DNA of 64,000 nt from positions 1,744,096 through 1,808,095 of the forward strand of contig OY725499.1 in assembly GCA_963281255.1 (NCBI GenBank), given 5' to 3'. The DNA comes from Aphrocallistes beatrix (lineage: Eukaryota; Porifera; Hexactinellida; Sceptrulophora; Aphrocallistidae). A program made the translations under genes and the position numbers. Shown piece by piece: positions 44,878 to 55,101 of this stretch. How positions within the stretch are numbered: position 1 is the first letter of the stretch; each line of letters opens with the position of its first letter. The notes below the pieces were generated by a model. That model had not been told where the DNA came from and did no database searches. It was given only the letters and a program-made list of their open reading frames with translations.

Positions 44878-46165
44878 TTTACGTAAAATAGCAAAAGTAC
44901 ACTAAAAATCCACAAATTTCATTGAGGCCCCAAACCCTGAATATTTTGAGATAATTGTGTATAATAATTCATATTCCTAGCACTACGAAGTATAATCCAT
45001 TAGTTTAGAATGAATAAAGTGCTTCCAAAAAGTAGATTAGGAAGTTAGAACGAAGGTCTACGACCTTTAGTTTCCATGTTTTGGATTTTCGAAAAATGCT
45101 ACGTCATCATATGTTAAAATCTAAACTTAATATTCCATAGGATGTAGTGCAATTATTATCAAAGAATAATATATGTACCCTCATAAAAAGTATATTAGGA
45201 AGTGAGAACTAAGAATTTGGGGTTATATTTCCTGAGATAGAGAGATTTCTCTTTTTGGACCCTAAACGAGGGGTTTTCACCGAATATGGGAGGTCCAAGG
45301 CCAGAACTTTCAAAATATTTATCAAAAGTTCTCCAATTTTTATGTATACATTAGTAACGACAATTATATTCATTATTTTTCATAATAGCCACATTTGGAT
45401 ACATTTTTCATGATTAGCTTCGGCATTTTCTAATATATTCAAAGTTCTCCATAGTATTTGTATTCCAATCAAGTCAATGATTAGTCGAGAAATATTTATT
45501 TTTGACAAAGGAATGTTTGAGGAATATATATTTTCGCATATATCTTTTTTCATTAAAGATTATAATAGATTATATATCTTCAATAGTATTTACTAAGATA
45601 TGATATCGACATCTTTCGGGACTATAGAGAGATATTATGCCCGAACTTTACCCATAATAAGCGATATCTCACGAACAAATGGTCGGATCCGAACAAACTT
45701 TTTTTGAAACGATCAGAATTTCATTTCTGATCCAATGATCGCTAATTATCTGATATCAAACAGGCGATTTCCCGAGCATTATCTAAATGAACTCCCTTAT
45801 AGAGCTATTTTAATAGGATTTTATTTGGCCTTTCTTATAGTTCTTTGTGTTATATAATATCCAATGAGGCCAAAACACTTTTGAGGTCCATATCATTAAA
45901 AAAATACAAATATGTAAGAAACTAATTGATGAATGCGTCAAAAACCTCCAATAATTTTTCAGTTTTAGTAATGCTAAACTTTAGGTGGTTAACTCTTAAA
46001 ATCATAATAAATACCGAACTAGTACTATCAGATGGTAGACCGCTCAGTAATACAATGGAATTAACAATAAAAAATTTTGACGTTATTTTTACGTCAGGCA
46101 AAGTTTTTCGAGGGCGGTATCCTTAAGGAAAAAATTTCCCAAATAGGTTAGATTGAATAACTCAG

Positions 46166-46237
46166 GTACCCGCAGGGCGACTCTGTGGATACGCAGTGTC
46201 AGCAAGCCGCGGAGCGCAAATAAGCGAAGCGCGTTTG
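46166..46237 (+). mobile_element. Family A 3'-end fragment in the TA tract of the next copy
   Basis: It contains GCAGGGCGACTCTGTG, a decayed GCCGCGGAGCGC region and the end TAAGCGAAGCGCGTTTG at 46237, followed by T and a TA tract. Confidence 0.7.
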
Positions 46238-46673
46238 TATATATATATATATATATCTGTAACGAATTGATTGAAGAAACTGCCAGGCAAAGAAAGCTGA
46301 TTAGTCGAAAATGTAGACTGGAATTATGACGTCATTGTCACCTTTTTATAATTTGAACATCAGTTTTTCGACTATAACTCAGCAATTTTAGGTGATATAA
46401 GCCTGAAATTTTAATAGAATGTGTACACTAATATATCTCACATATGATACAACTATTATCAAAATGATGACTTAACACTCTGTTATGACGTCATCATGAC
46501 GCAACAAAGTTTTAATACTTTTGGTGATTTTTCGTGCGATATCGATTGTAGCTCTAGGACAGACATAGTTAGAAATGTTATCTCCCTTATAATTAATCGA
46601 TCTGACCCCAGGCGCCTCTGGCGGACACAAAGGGCCCGGCAGCCGTACAGCGCAAGCAAGCGAAGCGCGCTTG
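46238..46673 (+). mobile_element. Family A copy, 5' terminus missing
   Basis: TA tract, TAACGAATTGATTGAAGAAA, core with ATTATGACGTCATTGTCACC, and the 3' end GCAAGCGAAGCGCGCTTG at 46673 before T. The 5' TCCTT end was lost where the upstream fragment sits. Confidence 0.8.
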
Positions 46674-47455
46674 TTTGAATTATTCATAGAGATAATATTT
46701 TTATCAATTTATCTCACTGCTAATATTTTTACGATATGAAACATATATTTATCCAAAATTAGAGCTAAACAAGGAAAGTATAGTTGTTTAAACCGTGGCG
46801 GATCTTTCTGAAGTTATTAGCATGACAAGTTTTATATAGTTTACCTGGCTTTGAATTTTCCAATGCTCCATAATATCAGTGTCGCTTATTGCAAATCATA
46901 GAACAGACAGCTAGAAATATATACATAATTGAGAAACTTCATGTTAAGAGGAATAGTTTTCAGATATGAACAGCAAAATTGCGACCAGATTATTAACCAG
47001 AATAAACCAATGTTTATGTTAAGCGAGTTTTTACTTGCGCTCCTGACAGCAGTCCACCTTACAAACTCAAAATAATTTATTCATTTTAAAAATTTTCAGG
47101 ATTTCGGAGTGTTTTTCTTAGGAAGGGTGTTTGAACGAACAATAGAAACTTTCTTGCAGGGGTGATCCCCCCGAAGAAAATTTTAGAAACTTTAGATATT
47201 AAAACATAGTTGTACATCAGGAATAAAATCGGCAAATCCCGAATACTAGGATAGAATTAAAGTGACATAATCCAATATAACGAGAGATAACAATTACCCA
47301 GGATAATTCGTAAAATTCCCACTTGTATCATCATTTGGTTTACCGTGTTTAATTAGAAAGTCACCACCAAATTTACATTCTATTGGGGGAACATTTCCTG
47401 CCCCGGGAGTTCTTCCACTCAGTTAAGATGCAATACATAAATAAACAAGAATGTA
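46674..47455. other. Unassigned DNA, 0.8 kb
   Basis: No supported gene or repeat. Confidence 0.35.
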
Positions 47456-47740
47456 CAGTGGGATGCAAATATTTATAGTATGAAACCATTGTAATTTTTA
47501 TGAATTCAATTCTTTTTCATCATCTCTTAAAGTACCAGTACTAATTTTGCCTATTGTTGCGAGTTGAAACTTTGATATTTTATTGTTGAGTAGTCGATCT
47601 CGAATAAATAAAATGATTTCCAGCCCTACCGGAGTTTTCCCTAATAACCATTTAAATGTTTTTTCCAATCGACCGCCGTTAAATCCTTCAAAAATAGGTT
47701 GAAAATTTTCCAAATTTTCTTTTATGGTTGATTAGCAATT
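47456..47740 (-). mobile_element. Possible Tc1-like end fragment
   Basis: TA then CAGTGGGATGCAAATATTTA at 47454 resembles a Tc1 terminal repeat. A 71-codon minus frame (47498-47713) lies next to it, but I cannot match it to a transposase block. No second end was found. Confidence 0.35.
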
Positions 47741-49220
47741 GGAAATTATAAGACTAGCACACACACCAGACATAATCTCAAGATTCAATAATGGATTAGC
47801 GTTAGAACGATTATCGGAAGAAGGTCTTAAAGTGAGTAGTAAGTTATTCCGTCGATATAGAGAAATTTTATCTCACAAGTACATCCTTGAAGATTACATT
47901 AAGGATGTTTTACCCGATTGGTGTGTCAGAATGACCCACTCCTCTTATTTAATTAAGGATAAAAAATCAATCCCAGACGCTAGCGTGTTTAATTGAAGAC
48001 ATTAGTGATTTGTAAATTCAATTATCTTGCCAGATGATTAAACATCTCATTATCTTGGATATATTGTAATTTACAAATATTTTGTAGATTGTAGCATAAA
48101 TACGATGACGTCATACTTTGCGAATCTGAAGCCTTACAAAATTTCTGAACATCTCAATCGAATTAATAGGTTCGATAACCTATAGGTCAATAATACTTTT
48201 TTATACCCTATCATCAACAAAAAGTGTCAATGCCACCAAAATGAGGTTTCGTGCCACTGTGTCCTTGTCGGGATTTTTTATCGTTTAGCCGATTGGTGAA
48301 GGCAAAACTCGAGTATGCTTGAGGATCCGGGGGCATGTTCCTCTCCAAAATCTTTGCGACCTGATGCCCTGAAACACCATTTTCAGGACTCAGATGAATA
48401 TTTGTCAAAAATATTTGGTAAATTGATTGTCTTTTCACGCTTTTTTTCATTAAAAACATAATCGTAATATTATTTTCGTTATTCATCAGATTGATTTACT
48501 CAGAGAGATTCACTAACATATAAATTCAGATAAAGTTAGTACTTATTATTGAATTAATTGAATTCACTAGTCATAGTTGACAAGTTTACCAACATTTACA
48601 GACTATTTATTATTAAATCGACTATACTATGCAAAATCGGGATGGTTTGACACTCTGCATAAAGGTAGATTGTTTTAAAGAGAGCTCAAAATAGAACATA
48701 GTTGAGAGCCCATAATCATGCCTTGACTCAATTTTCGTTGAATAAGAATTTGAATTCAAAACTCAGCTTTTGAACACAAAGAATTTCTAATTTTATCTAT
48801 TGTGGTTACCTGACTTTGGAATGCCAAAATTAAAGAACAAGACTGTCTAAAGCAAATAGTTTTGATGAATTTCTGGGTTCTCATATTATTAGAATATGGT
48901 AAACAGCTTTTTAGACAAATTGAAGAGTATGAAATTTCATGCTAAAGCAACCCATCGTGCCATTGTGAAGGAACTATCCAAAAGTTGGACACTTCTGAAA
49001 AGTGGGGGTGGCGGATGGCCCTTTTTTGCAGGAGTGGCGGGATGGGGTTTCCCTAACTTTTACGTTTATGTATCCAACCAATTTCTATTTTATTTGATTT
49101 CCTTGATGTGAAACATATGAATCATCATTTCAAAAAACTTTGGCATTAAATGGCTGACATGTCGTTACTTCACAAATTGAAATTTATAGTTTTTATATAA
49201 GCAAAAACAAACGGTGTAAA
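47741..49220. other. Unassigned DNA, 1.5 kb
   Basis: Frames at 47739-47996 (+, 85 aa) and 48214-48486 (-, 90 aa) look fairly polar and protein-like but carry no motif I recognise. They could be exons or decayed transposon. A G-rich patch is near 49000-49050. Confidence 0.35.
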
Positions 49221-49400
49221 GACGAGAAAAACAAGGGGTCACTCAATATGGTTCCGGCCAAGTTTGGAGATAGAAATGTCGTCACATTCTTATCGTTGTT
49301 AGGGAATTGCAATATATTTCTCCGAATATGGTCAATATGGCCATAAAAAGAATGGAAATTGGAAGTTGAATACGAATATAGCAATACAAAGTTGATTTGA
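49221..49400. mobile_element. Family C central fragment
   Basis: It resembles the central palindrome of family C (TTGGAGATAGAAATG, CGTTGTTAGGGAATTGCAAT, TTCTCCGAATATGGTCAATAT). Boundaries are eroded. Confidence 0.45.
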
Positions 49401-49930
49401 AAGTTATTTATGGGTCTGTTGACTTTGCCCAATACCTGGAAATGGATTCAGGAAGGCAGATTGCTCAACAAATTCAGTATCGGATCTTACTTTCACCTCC
49501 GGGCCACGTCAGATGCAGCAGACAACAAAAGGCCCCGATTGAGATTGCCTGAGACTAGTGATGAGGACAGCAGAGTTAATATACTAGCTCCAACTTTAGA
49601 TTATCCATTAACAAAATACCTTTTTTGATAAATATAATTTAACCACTGAAAATCCGGGGCACTCTCTCAAACCGAGCCACTGGGCTCAGGTCCCGAAGTA
49701 CTCCGGTTTTTGGACGTGGACTGTATCATAATGGAATTATTGATGTTAAGGACTCAGATATCAGACAAGTGAGTGTAGTCCATCAAGTATCTAAATAGAA
49801 ACATTATTAAAAACATACTTGATTTAAATTTTTTGATCTTCCAGGTCTTCCACAGACGGGCTGAGAGTATGCTTCAAATAAAGGAGTTTATGCTTTGCGC
49901 TATGATGGCGTAATGCATAAACTTTAAATC
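49401..49930 (+). other. Unassigned, GC-richer exon-like patch
   Basis: 49440-49580 is GC-richer than its surroundings. A plus frame (49410-49628) contains SDAADNKRPRLRLPETSDED, and a second frame over the same bases reads IAQQIQYRILLSPPGH. I do not recognise either. Confidence 0.3.
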
Positions 49931-50075
49931 AGTGGTTTTCAAAACTGTGCCGAAGTACATTAGTTTCCTTCAAATCAATATTAAGTTTGTCTCAGAATCT
50001 TCACAGTCTTTTGATGGAAATTTTGAATCTAATTACAATTTTAATATCAGAATTCTTCATCGGAGAACAAATATA
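49931..50075 (+). mobile_element. hAT-like end fragment
   Basis: CAGTGGTTTTCAAAACTGTG is typical of hAT (Charlie-type) terminal repeats. The opposite end was not found. Confidence 0.35.
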
Positions 50076-50395
50076 TCCTTATTATTAAAACTCAATTAAT
50101 GTTTATATAGATTCGCTTGCTTGCGCTGCGCGACTGGCGGACTTTGTCCACCGGAAGCGTTAATATTGATTGATTTTAAGGTAGATAACATCTCTAAATA
50201 CGTCTGTCTTAGAGTTATAATCGATATCACTCGAAAAATAACAAAATTCGCCAATTTTTCTGCGTAATGATGGTATCATAAGTGATTCATCAGTTTTCTA
50301 TGGGAGTCGTATATTTGAGATATAATACTAATATACACATTTTATTAAAATTTCAACCTTCTATCACTTAAAATGACTGAGTTATGGACGCTTGA
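50076..50395. mobile_element. Family A 5' end (+) with a nested, truncated minus copy
   Basis: TCCTTATTATTAAAACTCAA begins after A (50075). The GC end of a minus-strand copy (TTCGCTTGCTTGCGCTGCGC) follows at about 50111 and its core runs to 50395, where a Tigger-like fragment starts. Confidence 0.7.
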
Positions 50396-50657
50396 AACTT
50401 GTTTATCATTCGTAACAGGTCCTGTAATAAACACATTAAATGGTGAAAAAGGTGATAGCCGTTATAGACAGGTGATGGCTGTTATACACAGTTTTCTCGT
50501 CAGTAAGGGACTACAAACGGGTGGCCGCTGGCCGCGTTGAGCAGGTGACCGATATAAACAGGTTCAATATTATGGAATTTCCGACGCGGAAGTTCATTGT
50601 TGACCGCTATAGACAGGTAACCGTTATATAGAGTGGCTGTTATAGCAGGTTCGACTG
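50396..50657. mobile_element. Tigger/pogo-like MITE fragment
   Basis: It matches 14620-14863 (GTAATAAACA, GTTATAGACAGGTGATGGC, ending GGTTCGACTG before TA at 50658). The left end is missing. Confidence 0.65.
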
Positions 50658-50668
50658 TATAAATAAAT

Positions 50669-50888
50669 CTTAGTTGACTAATTCATTGAAAGATGATGAA
50701 GAATTATGAATTATTTAATCACGAATTATTCAAAATCTCAAACATTAGTCCAGATTCTATGCCCAAAAGTGGTTAAAAGATTGTTCATATTAGATACCTC
50801 TAAAATTGTCAAATATAAAATATTTTTTTCATTATTTAAGTTTCAAATTTGGAGTGAATCATTGATAATTCATGAATTAGTCAACTTA
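50669..50888. mobile_element. Family I hAT-like MITE, second copy
   Basis: The ends are TTAGTTGACTAATTCATTG and ATGAATTAGTCAACTTA, as in the 53515 copy. The interior shares ACTTTTGGGC-type and TTCAAAATCTCAAACAT sequence. No clear target duplication remains. Confidence 0.7.
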
Positions 50889-51011
50889 CGTACTAACCGA
50901 GTTGATATTACATAGGAATCTATATAATAAATGAATTTTGGTTCAGAGAAATGAGTACGTACTAAGCCGAAGAACGTCTTATCCCGAGTAGGTACTAACC
51001 GAGTTCTACTG
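50889..51011. mobile_element. Tigger-like end fragment
   Basis: CGTACTAACCGAGTTGA recurs as AGGTACTAACCGAGTTCTAC near the end, finishing CTACTG before TA. Terminal style only. Confidence 0.35.
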
Positions 51012-51024
51012 TATATACTATATA

Positions 51025-51250
51025 CAAGCGCGCTTCGCTTGCTTGTGCTGCACGACTGGCGGACATTTTGTGTCTGCCGGAGGCGGCCTTTGGGCGCCTG
51101 GGCTCACATTAATTAATTTTAAGGGAGATAACATCTATAAATATCTTACGGCTATACGTAATGATGACGTCATAATAGTGATGTCATCATTTTTTGATGA
51201 TAGTAGTATCACATGTGAATAATATTAATATACACATTCTCTTTAAATTT
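51025..51250 (-). mobile_element. Family A copy, 5' truncated
   Basis: CAAGCGCGCTTCGCTTGCTT follows A (51024). The core is shortened (AATGATGACGTCATAATAG) and stops at ACATTCTCTTTAAATT. Confidence 0.75.
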
Positions 51251-51275
51251 ACATATATACTATGTATATATATAT

Positions 51276-51838
51276 CAGGGTTGAAACCGAATAGTTGATT
51301 ATTCGGTTTAACCAAATATTATTTGCAAATAATTGATATTTGGTTTGTAACCAAATATCATTATTTGGTATTCGGTTGAGAACCAAATAATTTGGTCAAC
51401 CGAATAATTTGGTCAACCGAATAATTTGGTCAACCGAATATTTGGTCAACCAAATAATTTGGTCAACCGAATAATTTGGTCAACCAAATATTTGGTCAAC
51501 CGAATAATTTGGTCAAACAAATAATTTGCATGCTTTCCCAATACAATCACACGTTCTTACATGAGGTGGTCCGAACACAAATAAATCTAATAGGCTTACT
51601 TATACTTGATTATATTTTTGTATAAATATTTATATAATATATAAAAATTTATGCAAAAAGTATTATTTGGTTGACCAAATTATTCGGTTTAACCATTATT
51701 CGGTTAACCAAATTATTTGGTCTGACCATTATTCGGTTAACCAAATTATTCGGTTTGACCATTATTCGGTTAACCAAATTATTTGGTCTGACCATTATTC
51801 GGTTAAAATGGTATTTGGTCGAAGCGGTTTCAACCTTG
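51276..51838. mobile_element. hAT-like foldback MITE made of tandem repeats
   Basis: The ends are CAGGGTTGAAACCG and CGGTTTCAACCTTG in a TA tract. The left arm is an array of about nine 17-bp units (GGTCAACCGAATAATTT) at 51375-51520. The right arm is an array of about four 34-bp units (CCAAATTATTCGGT and GACCATTATTCGGTTAA). Frames reading through it encode only the repeat. ATATATAT on both sides would fit an 8-bp duplication but is uninformative in a TA tract. Confidence 0.75.
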
Positions 51839-52034
51839 ATATATATATATATTCAGAGTCTAAGACCTGGAACTGTGTTTTGTATGGTGATTTTTATGGG
51901 GGAAAAATGTGTTTTGGCACGCAGCGAAAATCGAGAATCAAGGTCACTGCTTCGGTAAATAATGTCTTCATAATCGATGTTTTATGCGATTTAGCACCAG
52001 ATACCTTTCATTCACCATGGAAATATTTCATATA

Positions 52035-53395
52035 CAGTGTGTTCGGAAATTATTGAGACTAAATATAATTATCTTAAACTATTCGTTGGTGAAGTATGGC
52101 TCTTAGCTACGCTTAAATTAAGTTAATATACATGTCCTTAAACGAAATTCAAAATTGAATCCTGACTACTTTAATAATTAATCTTTTTTCCCTTATTTTT
52201 CAAACAAAGCTGAATTCTTTTTGGCATTGAACTGCAAAAAGGCCGGAGAAATTCTGGATCAAAGGACTCCCAAATCTCCCGTATAGACTCTTTTAGTTGG
52301 TCTATGGTTTTAGGATGTCGTACAAGTAGCCTTCTCTTCAAAACCGCCCAAAGATTTTCGATTGGGGCAAGGTCTGGACTATTTGGTGGCCAATCGATTC
52401 GAAGGGGGACAAACTCTGCTTTCCACCCCTTGGCTGCCTTGCCAGTGTGTACAGGACTGTTGTCTTCCTGTAAAACCCAACTTTCTCCGTATTTCCCTTT
52501 AGCCTCCTCAATAAGACACTCGCTAAGAGTGGAAATGTACACAGCTTGATTAAAGTTTTCGGTAAAAATTTTAAGATGTGTGGTCCCCATAAGCGAAATC
52601 CCACCCCATAGATGAACTTTAGAAGGATGTTTGAAAGTCGGCAGAATAATTGGCTGCCCATTCTTCGTCCACACATTAACCCTTCCGGAATCAAGCAAAA
52701 CTGAGCACTCGTCAGTAAAGAATGTTTTGCTCCAGTCAAAGCCTTTCATTTCCTTACACCATGCGATTCTTTTGGAGACATGGAGGTCAGTGAGAGCTGG
52801 GACTCGGACAGCACGTGTGTTCAGGAAGTTATGCCTCATTACCTGGGCATGGAGGGTGCTGATGGATACATTCACTCCTAACTTTGGTAGAATGGAACGT
52901 AATGAAGTCCTCGGATTGCAATTTAGAATGGAGGCAATTCTTTTTTTGTCATTTCCCTGGATTTTAGTTGGGCGTCCAGCTCCTTTCTTATGCTGGAGGG
53001 GTTTTTTCTCTCTGATAAGGGATAAGACACGAAAAACAGTCGGCTTGGGAATGTTCGTCCGCCTAGAGATTTCCATTCCTCTGGTAATTCCAGCGTTATA
53101 CAAGGTTTCTATTTGATTTCTGCGTTGTTGTTGTGTAGAAAACATCGATGCAGTACCGAATAATTCAAATTGAAAATGAAAATCGGGTAGTAAAATATTT
53201 GTTAAAAAAAAGATTTTGTTTGTTTTGTCAATGAAATTTTTTTGATAGTGGATATCTTAAATCTGTGATGAATTATCTAGTCTAGCCAAGTCTAGCTATT
53301 CAATAACACTGATGGTTATATAATATGTGCTTGTACTAGGAATATATTGCTAATTGAAGGCAATTCGAAGAAGTCTCAATAATTTCCGAACACTG
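52035..53395 (-). mobile_element. Complete Tc1 element, apparently intact
   Basis: 1,361 bp. Ends are CAGTGTGTTCGGAAATTATT and, complemented on the right, CAGTGTTCGGAAATTATTGA, with TA at 52033-52034 and 53396-53397. The ends differ by a 2-bp indel. It contains an uninterrupted transposase gene. Confidence 0.92.
52171..53145 (-). CDS. Tc1-family transposase, intact (DD34E)
   Basis: 324 aa, uninterrupted. It cuts and pastes its own element at TA sites. The N-terminal paired helix-turn-helix DNA-binding region covers about residues 1-110, with a GRPR-like GAGRPT linker at 55-60 and a basic KKGAGR stretch that could serve as nuclear signal. The DDE domain has Asp145 (TDECS), WGGIS at 180-184, Asp228 (QEDNS) and Glu263 (PIENLW). 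Exactly 34 residues lie between the last two, the Tc1 signature. The start is the first ATG and fits the usual Tc1 N-terminus. Frames on the opposite strand are shadows. The copy could be functional or recently active; this is inferred from the open frame and near-intact ends only. Confidence 0.93.
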   Translation of the reverse strand: MFSTQQQRRNQIETLYNAGITRGMEISRRTNIPKPTVFRVLSLIREKKPLQHKKGAGRPTKIQGNDKKRIASILNCNPRTSLRSILPKLGVNVSISTLHAQVMRHNFLNTRAVRVPALTDLHVSKRIAWCKEMKGFDWSKTFFTDECSVLLDSGRVNVWTKNGQPIILPTFKHPSKVHLWGGISLMGTTHLKIFTENFNQAVYISTLSECLIEEAKGKYGESWVLQEDNSPVHTGKAAKGWKAEFVPLRIDWPPNSPDLAPIENLWAVLKRRLLVRHPKTIDQLKESIREIWESFDPEFLRPFCSSMPKRIQLCLKNKGKKINY

Positions 53396-53514
53396 TAGAT
53401 CCATTGAATTCATTATCAGAAACGAGTTTTTATTTCACGAGATCAAATTATGTACATTTTGCAAAATCACCTAAAATCCGATCCAATTGGTTCTCAATAT
53501 GTACTGATATAAAC

Positions 53515-53736
53515 CTAAGTTGACTAATTCATGAATTACTCAAAATTTGAAATTAAAATAATGAAAAAAAATTTGATATTTCGTTAGGGACTGAGCAATG
53601 TTAGAGGTATATAACATGAGCAACCTTATAACCACTTTTGGGCATAAAATCTGCACTGATGTTTGAGATTTTGAATAATTCATTAATTGAATAATTCAGA
53701 ATTCTTCATCATCTTTCAATGAATTAGTCAACTTAG
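53515..53736. mobile_element. Family I hAT-like MITE, 8-bp target duplication
   Basis: 222 bp, ends CTAAGTTGACTAATTCATGA and ATGAATTAGTCAACTTAG. ATATAAAC is exactly duplicated at 53507-53514 and 53737-53744. The unoccupied counterpart in F2 (near 63757-63770) has a single ATCTAAAC. Non-coding. Confidence 0.9.
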
Positions 53737-53863
53737 ATATAAACATCTTATACATTTGAAGACTCTAGAATGATCATTTGAAAAGCAGTGGGCCCTGATT
53801 GTCGCTTCGTGCCAGGACACATTTTTTCCTCATAAAAATCACCATACAAAACACAGTTCCAGG

Positions 53864-54240
53864 GGCCTTATTCACTAAGAAAACTTAAGATTTGCTTAAC
53901 TTTTGAATCTTAAAAATTAGAAGAGATTTTTAAAGAATTCAAATAGATTGCATACTCTATTAATTTTAAGTGGTACAATTGAAATGCTTGACAAATTTTG
54001 ACTCATTTGTTAAACTTTTCAGAAAGTTACGTAATATTTTAAGTTAAGTATGACGTCATAATACTTAAGTATGACACAACGAATATTTCGAGAGTGACTT
54101 GGAATATTTCCAGTCTTTAGGTAGTTTATATTTCTATTGGTATCATTGAACATATAGTATTTACCCAAATCGTAATGCAACTCTTCAAAATTTCCACTAT
54201 ATAAAGTTAAGCAAATCTAAATTTTCTTAGTGAACAAGGC
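53864..54240. mobile_element. J1 MITE, Harbinger-like ends, TCCAGG on both sides
   Basis: 377 bp. Ends are GGCCTTATTCACTAAGAAAA and, complemented on the right, GCCTTGTTCACTAAGAAAAT. TCCAGG flanks it at 53858-53863 and 54241-54246; F2 has a single TTCCTGG at this site (near 63930). The ends resemble the HARBI1-containing element at 60826, hence the tentative family. A 5-6 bp duplication is longer than Harbinger's usual 3 bp. Confidence 0.8.
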
Positions 54241-54433
54241 TCCAGGTCTTAGACTCTAAAGATCTTTTAAAATCATTGAAAATATTCGAATTACAATCTC
54301 TAGGCCATAATAACTAAGATTATTTGAGTATAAGAAATTTTATACCTAATGAAGCTTGTCACAGAATTCATTAGTCACACTGTATAATAGAGCTTGGCTT
54401 ACCAGCAGTTGTCAGTTATTTTTCTATATTATT

Positions 54434-54600
54434 CACCATCCGGACAAAATAATATGAACACTTCATTCTTTTTTATTCAAATAGTACTAAATTGAATCTT
54501 TTCATGAAGGGGGAATACGTTCAAATTCTAAGAAATACTAAAAATCGATTTCAGGTTCGAAATTTACGCATTGGAATTAATCATTGTTGAACAGCAGCCT
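54434..54600 (+). mobile_element. Family K end fragment
   Basis: CACCATCCGGACAAAATAAT, then TCATGAAGGGGGAATACGTT and GAAATACTAAAAATCGATTT. This matches one arm of family K (22348, 57425). Confidence 0.65.
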
Positions 54601-54869
54601 GCTTCACAATTATTGAGAATATTAGAAAATTGGTAGCAGCTCCTCATTTGTAGATTTGAAATTAATATTGATACGTATATTGAATCTAGCAAGTGATTAT
54701 ATTTCTATTCGATTTTATCAAATTAATTTCTAATTTGGCAAAAATTCATGTATTTCTTTTGAGAAAAAATGTGAATTACTGACTTTTGTATTTTATTTTT
54801 TGAAATTCTATAACCTATATATCTTGATCTTTTTCACCATATTTTGTTAAAACATTAGTGAATTCAATC

Positions 54870-55090
54870 CGAACATCCACAATAAGTCAAGAAGAGACTA
54901 GAAAACGGATTAAAACTTTGTTTAATGCTGGTGTGCAGAATGCAGCTGAGATTATTCGAGAAACCAAACTACCTTATTAAGCGGAGTCGACTGTATTCCA
55001 AAATTATACTGGTTTTAGACTGAGCCAGCAATTCTCCATATCTAGTTTGTCCCATAAAAAAACTGGAATCAATAAAGTCTATGGCATTCA
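54870..55090 (+). pseudogene. Tc1-like transposase N-terminal fragment
   Basis: The frame reads ETRKRIKTLFNAGVQNAAEI, then IRETKLPY and a stop, then ESTVFQN. This parallels the start of the intact transposase (RRNQIETLYNAGITRGMEIS, RRTNIPKPTVFRV). Only the first helix-turn-helix is left. Broken by a stop, and by a frameshift after it. Confidence 0.6.
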
Positions 55091-55101
55091 AAGGTTAGTT
55101 A

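Larger units (their letters stand above)
43277..46122 (-). mobile_element. Family D element D2, nearly complete, with nested A pair
   Basis: About 1.94 kb of D sequence after removing the insertion. It runs from a decayed right terminus (CATACCGCCTTCGAAAAA at the left) to the terminus TTTTTCGAGGGCGGTATCC followed by TTAA (46123-46126). It therefore shows that D has inverted ends and is missing its left end in D1. Family A elements (43969-44877) interrupt it. Confidence 0.8.
51853..54382. mobile_element. Foldback F1 pierced by three other transposons
   Basis: The F backbone (AGTCTAAGACCTGGAACTGT, TTTAGCACCAGATACCTTTC, AATCACCTAAAATC) also occurs at 63319-64000. Here it is split by a Tc1 element, a hAT-like MITE and the J1 MITE, each with its own duplication. 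The right end (CTAATGAAGCTTGTCACAG to CACTG, TA at 54383-54384) is present, and the left end is lost. Confidence 0.8.

Noticed and set aside
51276-51838. LTR retrotransposon or satellite array as the explanation of the 51.3-51.8 kb repeats
   Set aside because: The two arms are inverted, not direct, and are bounded by CAGGGTTGAAACCG-type inverted ends, which fits a DNA transposon foldback.
51667-52056. 129- and 95-codon frames with repeated YSVNQIIW or LTKLFGLTIIR units
   Set aside because: They are translations of the tandem arrays in the hAT-like MITE and run on into foldback F. Not proteins.
52304-53116. Plus-strand and second minus-strand frames over the Tc1 transposase (81, 133 and 161 codons)
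   Set aside because: They are shadow frames of the intact 324-aa transposase and lack its motifs.
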